Below are positions 46,629-58,544 of a DNA stretch of 64,000 nt, piece by piece. Each line of letters starts with the position of its first letter. Positions within the stretch are counted from its first letter, which is position 1. The notes beneath the pieces were generated by a model that was not told where the DNA came from, ran no database searches, and worked only from the letters and a program-made list of their open reading frames with translations. Position numbers and translations under genes: made by a program. The stretch is from Quercus robur (Eukaryota > Streptophyta > Magnoliopsida > Fagales > Fagaceae): NCBI RefSeq assembly GCF_932294415.1, contig NC_065542.1, positions 2,869,501-2,933,500 of the forward strand, in the 5' to 3' direction.

Positions 46629-47445
46629 GATGGCTGTATAGTTTGTCCAACAACTGATAGCACATTTGATCTCCGAACTGGAGCAATGAAGGAATGGTAT
46701 CCAAAAATCCTGTGCTGAGAGCCCTTACTCCTTCCTGCTTTAAGGAATCTATTTGTTTATCCTGTGAAAACGGATGAAGAAAATATTTACATCAGCATGA
46801 GAGGAGGTCTAAGTTCTGATGCATCTGCTGAGATTGTTTTCAGTGGGAAGGTTCAACCTGGTATAACTGCTACTGATGTCAATGTGGATAAGGTAACTGA
46901 ACCTTCTCTTGATTTATTTTTTAAATGTGGGTGTCCGGTTATCTTAGAGCACCTGGCTAATCCCTAGGTGCATGTAGTGCCCCGTCTCACACATACTGGA
47001 TAATTACAGTAAGTAATCTCTTTGAGGTGGCCCCAATGTGTGGTCTAGGAGACTTGTACCAAAGACCTCATGAAACTACTACCTAATTACCTTTAATAAG
47101 AGGGAAAGGAAAAAAAAAAAAGAAATAAAAAAGAACTACAGCCTACTCGTAGTCTCGTAGGAATTAAAATCTGTGGACCCCTTGAAGCAAGAAAGCAGTT
47201 TGTGACTTTCAACTCTATTATTCTGATTTTTTTTACTCTATATGTGTTTTAGATAAGAATGGTGGTTGATTAATTAGGGTCAACAGGGGTTCGGTTTCAT
47301 CAAGAAGAATGAAATTATCAAAGGAAAGGCAGCCGTAATTGGCTTCCTGCTATTGTTAGATTTTGAACTTTTGACTGGTAAAGGTCTTCTCAAGGGAACT
47401 GATTTCTTGGACTTTCTATATGCCGCCTCCAAAGCTTTCAAGTAG
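46629..47445 (+). pseudogene. 5'-truncated PSB33 pseudogene
   Basis: Only the second and third exons of PSB33 are present (46629-46892 and 47253-47445), with part of intron 1 before them. Exon 1, with the transit peptide and promoter, was outside the duplicated block. Against the parent, the exon 2 copy has a one-base deletion and a four-base insertion that create a TGA after KEWYPKILC, and the exon 3 copy has TTGATTAATTAG in place of TTGATGAGG, again a stop. Splice borders are still there. About nine substitutions in 260 bases separate the exon 2 copies. It cannot make a PSB33 protein. Confidence 0.9.
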
Positions 47446-50400
47446 ATGTGTCAACTTGTCATGGTTCTTTTAGGAAGAAAGAGGTTGTCTTTCCCAGCAT
47501 TCGCAAGGGGGAATTAAATGAAAAAACAAAAATGCTAAAGAAGTCTGTCTGATTCATAGGAAAGTTTACCTGTTTTTTGTTCTTCACATTTTGATGTTTG
47601 TCTCTTTGATGGTTTAGAAATGTTTGTTTGTAATTGTATATTCTCTAGAAATTAGACCATGTTGTTTGATCCTTGTTCATGTCATGCAGTTGATAACTTT
47701 AATCAATTTGTACACTAAATACAAATTTTCAAATTGAAGGACATTGCAAATGCTTTAATACATTATAAATATTGGCAAATTTGTTTCTGAAAGGTGTTTT
47801 CAGAGATTTCTATGGTGCCTAAGGTAAATATATTGATGTTTTGTCAATGGAGATTATAATGGGCCGAATGGCCCTTTTGTTTTGGGCGATGTTGGGCTTA
47901 TCTTTCGGGCACAACAGCTCCCATAGCTTCTGAGGTTCAGTTTTCTTGATGAGTTGGGCCTCAGTGTTGAAATAGATGGACCAGTGTTCAATAAGCCACT
48001 AAAACCATGGTATTATGTTGTTCAGAAAGTATGTGCTACAAGTCGTTAGTGGAGGAAAATATCCGAAAATATGTGCGACAGCCGACAAGTCGTTGGTGGA
48101 AAGAAAAGGAAAAAGAGGAAAAAAAAAAACATTGGTACTTTGTAAAGTCACTTCTTATTTCACACAAAAATGATGAAATGTCAAAAGACATGTCCTACAT
48201 GTTGTGGTTATAACATATGGATGCCCTCTCATATTTTTTCTTCTTTTACTCTCTTAGCCCATGTGAAAAGTTCTTTTTACCCTTGTATTCTATAAACTTT
48301 TTACCGGGTTTTTTTTTCTTCTTCTTTCCTTTGTAAATATGATAAGATTTGAACTTATAACTTTCGTTTTATGATAGTTGTTTTGAACAAAAAAAAAAAA
48401 AAGGACCAATTAATTTTAGTGAAGCCTATATTTGATTTATTTTGCATACGTCAAGAAAAAAAAACTTTTTATCTCAACTAATAAAAAAAAAAAAAGTATA
48501 CATCATTATAAAGTTAATCTTACTCACAAAAACTTTATTACCAAAGCTTCTATCTACAAAAATTTATTATATTTATAAAATATTACATAGTGAAAATATG
48601 TGGTACTTTTTGTAACACTTACATTACATGGTGTAAACAAGCTTATAAAACTCATCTTTATTATATTAACCATGATATAATATTTGAGATGTATTTTCTT
48701 CTTCTTCTTCTTTGGAGCCCACTTACATCTCCTTAATCATTCATAACCTCCTTTTTCAAAATTTTATTATTTACAATAATTTATACATAATAAATGAAAA
48801 TAAGATAATTAACTCCCATAAAAAAAAAAAAATGTTAATGAATGCCCTAAGAGCATTGGTTTATAAACTATTTTAAACAAGTTTTTATGTAAAAAAATAC
48901 AATTAATTGTTTTGATATTTTTTTATATTTTCTACGAAAGTGGTGTCAAAATTTTTCTAAAATGGTTCGTTAACAATTATCTTAAGGATACCCTTTAAGA
49001 GGACTCAAAAAATAAGGAAGAAATTAAATAAGATAATTAAAATATGAGCAATATATAGGTGTAGTATATTAGGTTCTTAATTTAATTCAAACACATGATT
49101 GTATTAAGTATTAACTAATAAAACACAAATAGTGTTATTAATTTTTTGTTTTGTTTGTTTTTTGAGAAACATAGTGTTATTAAATTCAAGACCAATTAAT
49201 TCAAATTAAACAATTAGGTGCTAATTGGAGATTTTCATACATTGACCTAAAGTATTGTACCTTTTTTTTTAGTTAAAAAATATTGTTAGAGTATGAAATG
49301 TAGGACTCGTGCATTACAAGGACTGCTATATATAATAGGATGCGGCTTGTGTCCAGTGGCCAGTTCCATTGGATCCACTAGGATACAGATATGTGTCTAC
49401 ATCTTATCGTGTTTAATAAAACTAGTCACTGGACACACCTAACCCTATATAATATAAGTTCTATTTTAGGAAGTGAAAAGTGAACCTCAAATCATTTTTC
49501 CTTTTTTTTTTTTTTGCTTCAAAAAATTCAATTTTCTTTAATCGCAATAAATGAAAGGTTGAAATTCTAGTCGATTTGGTAGCTGCCATCGTCCACAAAT
49601 TGGTCAAAGAGAAAAAAAAAAAAAAAAAGTTGCCATAATAATAATAATATAATTTATCCATTTGACCATTTTTTTTATTGGTGGGAATAGTGGAATACAT
49701 GCTCAAGCTTCTCTTTTTTTTTCTTTTTTTTTTTTCATACAGTGATTCTCTGTGACTATGATGATCAAGCACGTGATTAATGAGTCCAATAAGTTTCTAA
49801 TTCTGTAAATTATATTAAAAAAAAAAATACATGACCATATAAAAAAATTCATTGACTTCAGGGTGACTTCTTAGTGTAATTGAGAAATCTATGGATATGT
49901 TAATCAATTTGTAAGTGCTCACAGTTTTCACAAGTGGTTTTGGTGGATTGACAATTGACATGCAATGACTTTTTGAAAAATATATCCCCACATGTTATAT
50001 ATATATATATATAAAGAGTAAAATTTTATTGGAATAAAATCAATAAACCCCCCAAAAGTAAAAATAAAGAGTGAAGACAATTGAAATGTTGTGTCAAATT
50101 TGTGATTAATTTATTTCCACAAATAAAAGATAGATTATATGATTATATAAAGTGTTAGTTTAGCACCAACTTATTTAACAATTTACAAATTATTTTCTCC
50201 TTAATGTGGATTAAAATATTCTAGTATTTGGAAAAAAAAGTGATGTATTTTTTTAACAATATATATATATATATATATAGCGTAATCATAATTCTTTTGA
50301 TTATTGTACTTATGATTATTTTTAGCAAAAAAAAAAAAATCCTCGTTATGATTATTATTAATATATTAGGCCGATAATAGTCCAAAGGATCACGCTTATC

Positions 50401-50925
50401 AAAAATATTCAAATAAGACAAACCAAAATTGCACCTATTTTATCCTGGTAATGGCTTATGTTTTCAACTTTTTTTTTTTTTTTTTTTATCGGCTTATGTT
50501 ATGTTTTCAACTTTGCCTTCTATAGAATGGACTGGTCAATTAATTTCTTAGAAGTTAGACCTGTGAGCTGTACGGTCTTTTGGATTCAGGAAAGGCAACG
50601 CTGAAATTGTCATCTTATTAAGTGTTTACAGCTTTAAAAATATTTACTTTTACCTAGTCAAAATGTCCTTCATTTTTAATTTTTTTTATCCTTGTAGATT
50701 ATAATGGTAACTTTTTACTTTCTAGAATTACTTATAATAGTGACTTTTTTTTTTTTGTTGAGAAATTACTTATAATGGTGACTTGGTATAAGACCAAAGC
50801 ACAAATGGATCAGGTGAGAAATTACTTGATACGATTTGCGCTATTCGAAGTTCAAAGAATATATGTACATAAGAAATAAATTACTTTTTTTAAGAAGTTT
50901 TTTTTTTTGAGAAGAATAAAAAAAT
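47446..50925. other. Non-coding part of duplication copy 2
   Basis: Collinear with 36940-40090 and 40230-42570 of copy 1, minus the insertions listed there. No gene. Confidence 0.5.
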
Positions 50926-50929
50926 AAAT

Positions 50930-51706
50930 TGTAGGGGCGGTTTTTGGGGCCTAGGCCCAGCGAGTAAGTGGTTCTGGCCCAAAAGTCCCCAGACAATGAA
51001 TTTGTAGAGAGTGGGTTACAGAACTAAGACTAGACGAAATGAACGTCAATTAGATGTACGCCATGCAACATGTTGAACGTGAGAATATTCCATTTACGTT
51101 TAATAGGATATCGGTCCGAGGAGATGCGTAGTGCACCTTTTACTCTGTTTACAGACCATAGAGTTCTTTCACCTTTTTCTCTTTTTTTTTTTCCTTGATT
51201 CTCCGATCCCCCCTTCGTGGAGATCTCCTTCTCTTATATAGCCTCCTTGAATTGATAAGGACCTTACACTTGTTAATCATCTGGACCTTCATTTGAGTGC
51301 TTGTCCCATCGGACATCTTCCCTATCTTTCTGTGAGTTGCACTGGCCAATGTAATACTGTTTGCCTGTCTTCTCCACATTAATGCGGCTGAAAAAGTAGC
51401 TTCTTGCATTTAATGCGGCAGTTATGGCTGTTCCCCGATGTCTTACATTTTCCTTTTCTATGCTGTGTGAGGCTCACCCTCCTGCTCATGTTCGCTTGGA
51501 TGGATTCTTCACTGTGGAGGGGACGCATATTGGGCCCGTATTGGTGTGTCCGAGGAGGCATTCCTCCTCGGACGTCTTTTAGATCAAACCGGGCTCAACA
51601 GGGTTGGGCCAGGAGTCACTTGGACTCCTATTCCCCGTTGGGTCAGGGTTAGGCTTCGTGTGGGCCCCTAGGCCCATTCGTTGATTTTGGAAATTTCACC
51701 CCTACA
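50930..51706 (-). mobile_element. Solo LTR, 777 bp, antisense
   Basis: Plus-strand ends TGTAGGGGCGG and TTTCACCCCTACA; perfect 5-bp target duplications TAAAT (50925-50929 and 51707-51711). A minus-strand TATA-like GGCTATATAAGAG. It carries an 11-bp inverted repeat GTCCGAGGAGG / CCTCCTCGGAC with a CATT loop (51548-51573). Copy 1 of the duplication has no LTR here. Confidence 0.88.
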
Positions 51707-51711
51707 TAAAT

Positions 51712-54700
51712 AAATAGCATACACAATAAAATACTATCACATCTTAAATAAATTATAAATAAAATAAAATAAAAAAGCCTAACCATAAGAGTTTCTTGTA
51801 ATGTGTGGATTTGACAATACCTTTCAAAAGGTATCATACAGATTTTTTAGAAGTCAACTACAAATGTTAAGAAACAAGTTGAGAAAGAGGGAGGGTGGGG
51901 GGTGACTATAATCAAAAGGCATCAGCTAGATTAGTTGAAAATTATTGTTGAAATTTTATAAATAAAAAAAATTATTGATTCTTTTTTTTAATGTTTTATG
52001 GACCTTTTAAAATATTTATAAAAAAAATAGAAAAAATTCGAAAGATATAGGAATTATGACTTAAAAATTATAAAGAGCATTTTGACAACTTACTTTAGGT
52101 TTCATGCATAACCTTACAAATAGATAGGGAATATTGCTTGCTAGCTCATTAGAGGTCCATAGCTCAATTAACTAAGTTACATTAATTGTCTCACTTACCT
52201 ATTGAATAAAAGATCACACTATCTACTATTCAATTTTGCTAATCTAAAAGCCACACCATTTCCTTTATGGTAACAAACCAAATTAAGCAAGCTTAACCAT
52301 ATTGTCTTTTTAAGTACAAAACCAAACCATCCTAATTTTCCATGAAACTCATTACCCCTAGGCAAAATATTTTTTTTTCTTAAAGCCCTCTCATCATATA
52401 AAGGAGAAAAATGCACTACGTATTTGGTGTATATTTCCTCATTCTCACATATAAGTAGATCTCACATGTGTGGGGTCCACCTTATGTGAAAGGAGGAGGG
52501 TACATACACCAAATGCATGGTATACATCTTCCATATAATGGGAAAATGAGAAGAAAATGATAGATAGCAATATTCATAACTTAAAAAAAAAAAAATAATA
52601 ATCTCATGTGTAATCGGGTAAATTATTTGAAAGTCAACACTACAAATATTAAGAAGTTAGGAATAACAAGAAAGAAAAGATCACCAAGATTATTTGAAAG
52701 TCAACCACAAATGTCAACTTAAGAAAGTTAGGAATCTCCGGTAGGGATGTGTCAAGTTATGGGTTAATGTACTAATTACGTATTTCCACTTAGTTTCAAA
52801 GTTTAATTAGATGCCCTAACATTGAATCAGAATCTTGAACTCTATGGCATACACAGTTACACATGCTAAATTCGTTTTTCTTTGTTTAATAATGACAACA
52901 TTTTATTTATTTATTTTAACTTTGAAAAGTTACCTAACTCATGAATGCATGCATGTTTTAGACTAGACTCAAAATTTTCGAATACATGCACATTAGAATT
53001 TTCCTTTGATATTGTCATTATTATAACCACTTTCAAATTTCTTTCAATCCACCTTTAAACCATAGTCATATTTCTATATATTTGAATTCTTCGTTGTGAT
53101 GCTTGAGCATAATTAGACCGCACCTTAAAATTCCTGCATTCGGTAGTCATATTAATAGAATTTCAATAATGTTTGTACCACATATGTTCATACACACACA
53201 TTTTATTATAACTGTTTTATAAAGTAGATTATACTTAGCTATCTGTCACTATTAGTCTATCACATAGAATCACAAATTTTTATTCCCATCAATCACAAAC
53301 TAAATAGAATAGTAATGACAAAATATATATAAACATGTGCAAAGTAGGGCCTCCAGGCGGCGCTGGCATCAACAAGGAATGCCTTACAAAACAAAAAAAA
53401 AAAAAAAAAAAAAAAAAGTGTAGTGATTATTGATAGAATTTCCTACCCTAAGAAATTTTAACTAGTTGCACGTTTGGGATGATGAATTCTTTTTACCATC
53501 TTCTATGACTTTTTACTATAATCCTCACCTTTTTTTTGTTTTTGATAAGACTACTATAATCCTCACCTGGTCCCTTTATGTGAATTATGATAAATCAAAT
53601 GTCACATTTTTTCCTGTTGGTTGACTTCTTTTAAAAGGAGTGACTTGACGGAGTTCAAGAGACATTGACCAGCCACTTGTGTGTTATGACATCATTCCTG
53701 AGGTGTCCAAAATAGACATCTCCGTCCATACAGCAACATTAAATTTATCTTATTATTACCGACTAATATACAATTAAATGTACGTATTTAGTATTTCCAT
53801 GTGTGATATGATCGGTCGAGATCGGAAATGTTTTAATAAAAGTGGGGTGATGAACAGAACCTCTATGGACAATTTACTATTACAATAAATTAGAATAAAA
53901 AAATTATTAAAAAAAAACATTTAGATTAAAATTCAATCTATTCTCTTAATTTTTACTTCAATAGTCCAATTATTTATTAAGGCTTAATTTTATCTCCATC
54001 TTAATAAAACGAGTTAATTTAGCCATTTTATCTAAATTTGTAAGTAAATGAAACCCAATTTTAACAAGGTAAATAGTACTCATCAAACAACAAGATTTAT
54101 TTACATAGAGCATCTCGTGAATGTTTTTTAATTTATCTTTAACGCGAAAAAAAAAATTAAAAATTTAAACATTGTTACTAATAAAGTTGGACAAAAAAAA
54201 AAAAAAAAGAATAAGATTATCTCAATTTGACAAATTGAAAAACTAAATTGACAAAATTAAACCTTACAAACTAATTTGACAATTACAATAAAAGTCAAAA
54301 GTCAAAAAAAAGAAGGACCAAATTGAATTTTAATCCCAAAAAATAATTGTAACATACTCGTATGAATTTATTATTTGACCAGATGTTATGAATGTATATT
54401 TTTTGGGCAATATACATAAACGGCAATAATAAATATGGCATGTGTTAAAAAAAAAAAGAAAAAGAAAAGAATAAATGGCATTTACCAAAAGAATCTAGAA
54501 TCCGAGTCTTCGCGGTGGGGTTTTTAGTTTGCGGCTATAAATGTTGCAACACGTTTTTGCCGCCTAAAGCCACACCAAAAACCAAACGCACACCTTTTAC
54601 AATTTATAAATCAAACCTCAAATTAAATATTTCCATCTGTATTTTTGTATATGTATTTTCTACTGTACACGTCATCACTCTTCAACTTGGAATGAGTATG

Positions 54701-54830
54701 AGTATCAATATGACCATAAAAATATTCACCGACCCCACTTTTTTTTATAAAGAAAAGATCCTCCCCAACCCCTTCCTTACTTTTGACCCTTGAAAATTTT
54801 GACCCTCTCTACCTCTGACTTTTTTTTTTT
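51712..54830. other. Non-coding DNA up to the ERF promoter
   Basis: To 53580 this is the tail of duplication copy 2; after that it is single-copy AT-rich DNA with A runs. No gene or RNA recognised. Confidence 0.4.
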
Positions 54831-54837
54831 CTCAACC

Positions 54838-54845
54838 TATATAAA
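54838..54845 (+). promoter_or_regulatory. TATA box of AP2/ERF gene
   Basis: TATATAAA lies 113 bp upstream of the ATG. Confidence 0.65.
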
Positions 54846-54950
54846 CACTTCCTCACTCTATTTTTTTCAAAAGCTTTCTTAACTAGCTTGCGCATACACA
54901 CACAAATTGCAATCTTATTCTTTTTCTCTTTTTTCTCTCACTTAGTCAGA

Positions 54951-55484
54951 ATGAGTTGTAGCTCAGAAGAGAATGGTGCAAGCACATCTCAGAAGAAATA
55001 CAAGGGAGTTCGGCAAAGGAAATGGGGCAAGTGGGTGTCTGAAATTCGAGTCCCAGGCACTCAAGAGAGGCTTTGGCTTGGTTCTTATTCAACGCCAGAG
55101 GCTGCAGCTATGGCTCGTGATGTTGCTTTTTATTGTCTTCACAAGCCATCAACTTTGGAAAAGCTTAACTTTCCATCCATGTTATCTTCGTGTAGTTTGA
55201 GGACTGACTTGTCTCCAAGGTCAGTGCAAAAGGCAGCCTCGGATGCTGGCATGGCTATTGATGCTCAGTTGATCACAGAAAGGTTGCCGGAAAGTAATGA
55301 AAGGAAGGAGTTTGATCATGGCCATGGTCATAGCGGTGGTGGTGGTGGTGGTGGTGGAGGTCATGGTTTGGGGACTGGGTTTTGGGAAAATGGGGGAGAC
55401 AATAATTATGGGACTACTTCATGGCAAGGAAGTGAGTTTAAGGAAGAAGAGGGTTTGAGTATTTCCATTGAAGACTACCTTTAA
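54951..55484 (+). CDS. AP2/ERF transcription factor, DREB-like
   Basis: A nuclear DNA-binding regulator with one AP2 domain, encoded by one exon (177 aa). The domain spans about residues 16-75: YKGVRQRKWGKWVSEIRV, then RLWLGSYSTPEAAAMARDVA and FYCL. Domain position 14 is Val, as in the DREB branch; position 19 is Val instead of the usual Glu. The usual AYD/AHD is ARD here. The domain resembles the small intronless ERF017-ERF020-type proteins, but the exact subgroup is not certain. The C-terminal half has a run of about 8 Gly coded by GGT repeats (about 55334-55360), a Trp-bearing acidic stretch and the end ISIEDYL, a likely activation motif. The start at 54951 is the first ATG after the TATA box; the frame is open upstream but has no earlier ATG. 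Confidence 0.9.
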   Translation: MSCSSEENGASTSQKKYKGVRQRKWGKWVSEIRVPGTQERLWLGSYSTPEAAAMARDVAFYCLHKPSTLEKLNFPSMLSSCSLRTDLSPRSVQKAASDAGMAIDAQLITERLPESNERKEFDHGHGHSGGGGGGGGGHGLGTGFWENGGDNNYGTTSWQGSEFKEEEGLSISIEDYL

Positions 55485-56240
55485 CTGGTTTGTAGTTTTT
55501 GGTTTTATGATTATCATATGTAGCTTTTGCTTGTATATAGGTAGGTAGTAATGTTTGAAGCATAACTATTTACTCTTTTTTTTTTTTCAAATTGGTTGAC
55601 TTGATAACTTATGATTGGAGTAATATCATTATCCCAACGTTTACACTGAAGTTGATAACAATCATAACGTATCATCTCATCAGTTCTGAAAAAGATTAAG
55701 AAAATTGTTATGTTTTTCATACTTTTTGATATGTAATTGGGGACAATGGTACTGTCATCATTCCCAAGTAGTTGATGATATATATACATTACTCCTCAGT
55801 GTTTTGGCTTCCTCTCCAGTTTCAACTTTCAAAGACATGGCTAGATTTAGAGTTTGCTTTTGTTAAGCTTTCCTTGTTTGTAAGCCATGTATACTTATTA
55901 GAATTTTCTTTCTACCATTTTGTCATCTGGGAAAGGTAGATTTTACTGGTTGATTTCATAGAAACAGCGGTTTTTAGTGCTTGCTTAGAGCGGTCCTGCT
56001 CTTGCAGACCGTGTGAAAGAGAAATAAGTGGTTATTTTGAGTTTGAGGTGGTAGACCATGCTTGACTGGTCCACCTCATCCACTAATTAGACTAATCAAT
56101 TATATCTATTACACTGCGTTTCGGATCCGAAATTTTATTGACTTAGCCTTTTTGACAAAGCTAATGGACCAGCCACGCTCTAGACTGAATAGCAGTACGC
56201 ACACGCAAAATAATAAGCATATAAAATTTTCACCACAAAT
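55485..56240. other. 3' flank of ERF gene
   Basis: Probably includes the 3' UTR to about 55.8 kb. No further gene. Confidence 0.4.
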
Positions 56241-56241
56241 T

Positions 56242-56425
56242 TCATCATTCTTGAAATGATTGATTATGAGCGATGAAAAACACGTAAAATCTTCTTCTAA
56301 ATCATAATTCTTGAAATGATCAATTATGAGTGATGGAAAGGACGTAACATCTTCTTTTAATTCATAATTCTTGAAATGATTAATTATAAGTGATGAAAAA
56401 GAAGTAAGATCTTCTTTTAATATAT
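56242..56425. repeat. 60-bp tandem repeat, 3 units
   Basis: TTCTTGAAATGAT starts at 56248, 56308 and 56368, an exact 60-bp period. Units share TTATGAGTGATGAAAA and the ATCTTCTTTTAA end, with a few differences each. Confidence 0.9.
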
Positions 56426-56750
56426 ATAATACTATTTTTCAATTGGCTAATGACGACTTTTGGGGGAAAAAAAAGGAAAAAGAAAAGGAAAGAAAAACTC
56501 TTTTAGTTGTGCCTCTTAACGAATGGGACCCAATTGGTCACCTTTCATCCCATTTGTATGTAGTACAAGCTTTTCCACAAGTATTAAATACGGTAACTTG
56601 ATAAATTGAAATGGTAATTCTACCTATAAGACTATACCAATCATTTAAAAAATTATAATATGTAAAATAAAAATTTGTGGCATTGGAGTATTATAATATG
56701 TATAAATTATAATACTCTGTTAGTAATTGCTATTGGAGAGTTTTTCTTTC

Positions 56751-56757
<7 letters not shown>

Positions 56758-56788
<31 letters not shown>

Positions 56789-57100
56789 GAATGAAGGAAC
56801 TTTCTCTATTCAATGGAAATCTTTTTGTAATTGGACTCAGTCAGTGCCCCAAGCCCTAGGGCTAGACAAAGATCGCTTTAGGCTTAGGCCGTCCTTTTTT
56901 TTTTGAGAGATCAGCCCACAAAAGAGGGTGGAGACTATTCATTGATAAAACCAAGATCTTGGTTGTAAACATCAACAATGTCTGGAGGAACTTTCTCCAT
57001 CTAAACTAGCATAGGATTACAAAAAGATCTACAAGTTAAGAAATGAGCTACCCGGTTACAAAAAGATCTATAGGCTTAGGCCGTCCTACTTCCTTTTTGT
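56758..57100 (-). mobile_element. Probable retroposon 3' end with poly-A (reads as T28)
   Basis: Twenty-eight T (56761-56788) precede GAATGAAGGAACTTTC. A second T run at about 56896 precedes GAGAGATCAGCCCAC and ATTCATTGATAAAACC. Both look like antisense tails of LINE-type or processed sequences. TCTATAGGCTTAGGCCGTCCT repeats the text at about 56877. No coding domain was seen. Confidence 0.35.
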
Positions 57101-57439
57101 TGCTATTTAGAAATAGAAAGTTTGTACTATCTTTTATCGTCAAAAAAAGAAATGGAAAGTCTGTACAAGATAAACAAATCAATATCAAATTACACCGACA
57201 TTTTAGAAGTTAGTGTACATCAAACTTTTCATTGTCACCTTCCAAGAAGCTTCAAGGTTGGTGAAGTTGAAGTTTTCAAAGGGGCGGTTTGTTTGTTGGT
57301 TTCATGCATTCATCGACAAGTCCCATCCCATCCAGGTGGTCCGGACTCAGAACTCAAATCACATGATATTGATATGGTGTGAATATATAATGGGATGGAT
57401 TAAAAAAATAGGTTCCTCTTGTGGTAAAATTTTAATTTT

Positions 57440-57960
57440 ATAATAAAGTTTGAATTCCTTCTTATAAAGAGTCAAAGAATCGAGTTAGTCAAGAAGTTAC
57501 TTTTAGTTTAAAATTTACTTATTTATTAATTTATGCTTAGTATTTATTTATTTATTAGTTTTTATTATTTTCCGTAAGACTCTCTTATATATGCACTTGT
57601 TAAACTAAAATTTTATAACATAATTAAATTACTTTTTATAGAGAATTGAGCCCCTTTTATCTTAAAGTTCACATTTTTCTTAGTTTTTTATTTATTTATT
57701 ATTTTCCAATATCGATAGAACTCTTTTTTATGCGTTCGTTAAAATAAAATATTATAATATAATCGAACTACTTTTTATAGAGAGTCAATTCCCTCTTAGC
57801 TTAAAATTCATTTTTTTTATTATATATTTTAATTTTTGCTATATTCCAATGCCAATAGGACTCTCTTATGCACCTGTTAAAATAAAATTTTATAATATAA
57901 TTTAACTAATTTTTATAGAAGTCAAATTACTTTAGGTTAAAGTCCAAATTTTTATTAATT
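57440..57960. repeat. AT-rich tandem array, period about 139 bp
   Basis: ACTACTTTTTATAGAGAG-type boxes occur at about 57629, 57768 and 57906, and a looser one near 57460. Each unit also has GACTCTCTTATGCAC and TTAAAATAAAATTTTATAAT. Three clear units and one decayed unit. Confidence 0.75.
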
Positions 57961-58540
57961 TTTGTTATGTTTGACCCCCTCGTAAGGAGGATAGCACAAT
58001 AATAATGTTAACAAAAGTTGAAAAGATATATGTGATGTTAACTTGGTGTTGAGCTTGCATAAAGCCCAAAAATAAACTTAAAAGGCCACCTATTGGTTTT
58101 GGGTCTTATGTCCGATATCTCTCTTTTTAGTATTGGGCTTTTGACCCAAACATTTTATTTTTTTCACAAGCTGGGCTAAATGACCTGCCAAAACCAATTA
58201 AATCGTACCACCACAACCGGGCTAAAGGACCCGCAAAATCCAACTATGAAACATTTAGCAATGAGTAAATTCAGTACAGTACAAAAAGACCCCAACAAGG
58301 CTTGAGCCTGAAATTTATGTTTATTGAAACACAATATAGTAATAATGTTTTAATGTCACCAATTTCCAGCATGACCAACTTGAACACAACTTAAACAACA
58401 TAGAATATTAAATCTAATAGATGCTACTTGCTAGGTACATGGATACATATACTTCTGAAAGCAATTTTTTTCTCATTTTACCTGTTGGGGACTGAATTGA
58501 GCATAATGAGTAGGACTAGCTACAAATTTACTAGGAGATG
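57961..58540. other. Intergenic DNA
   Basis: A GC-richer part at 58045-58290 has repeated AGCCCA/GGGCTAAA words and is probably repeat-derived. No gene. Confidence 0.35.
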
Positions 58541-58544
58541 TGCC

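Larger units (their letters stand above)
45587..53580. repeat. Large tandem duplication, copy 2 (8.0 kb)
   Basis: Partner of 35213-45586. Holds the truncated PSB33 copy and its own LTR insertion (50930-51706). Ends at a TTATG shared with the left edge of copy 1. Confidence 0.9.

Noticed and set aside
56242-56425. CRISPR-like array
   Set aside because: Direct 60-bp tandem units without distinct spacers, in a plant nuclear genome.
57122-57443. Two overlapping plus-strand frames of 76-86 codons
   Set aside because: No domain, no splice-like context and next to repeats; the text is not recognised as a protein.
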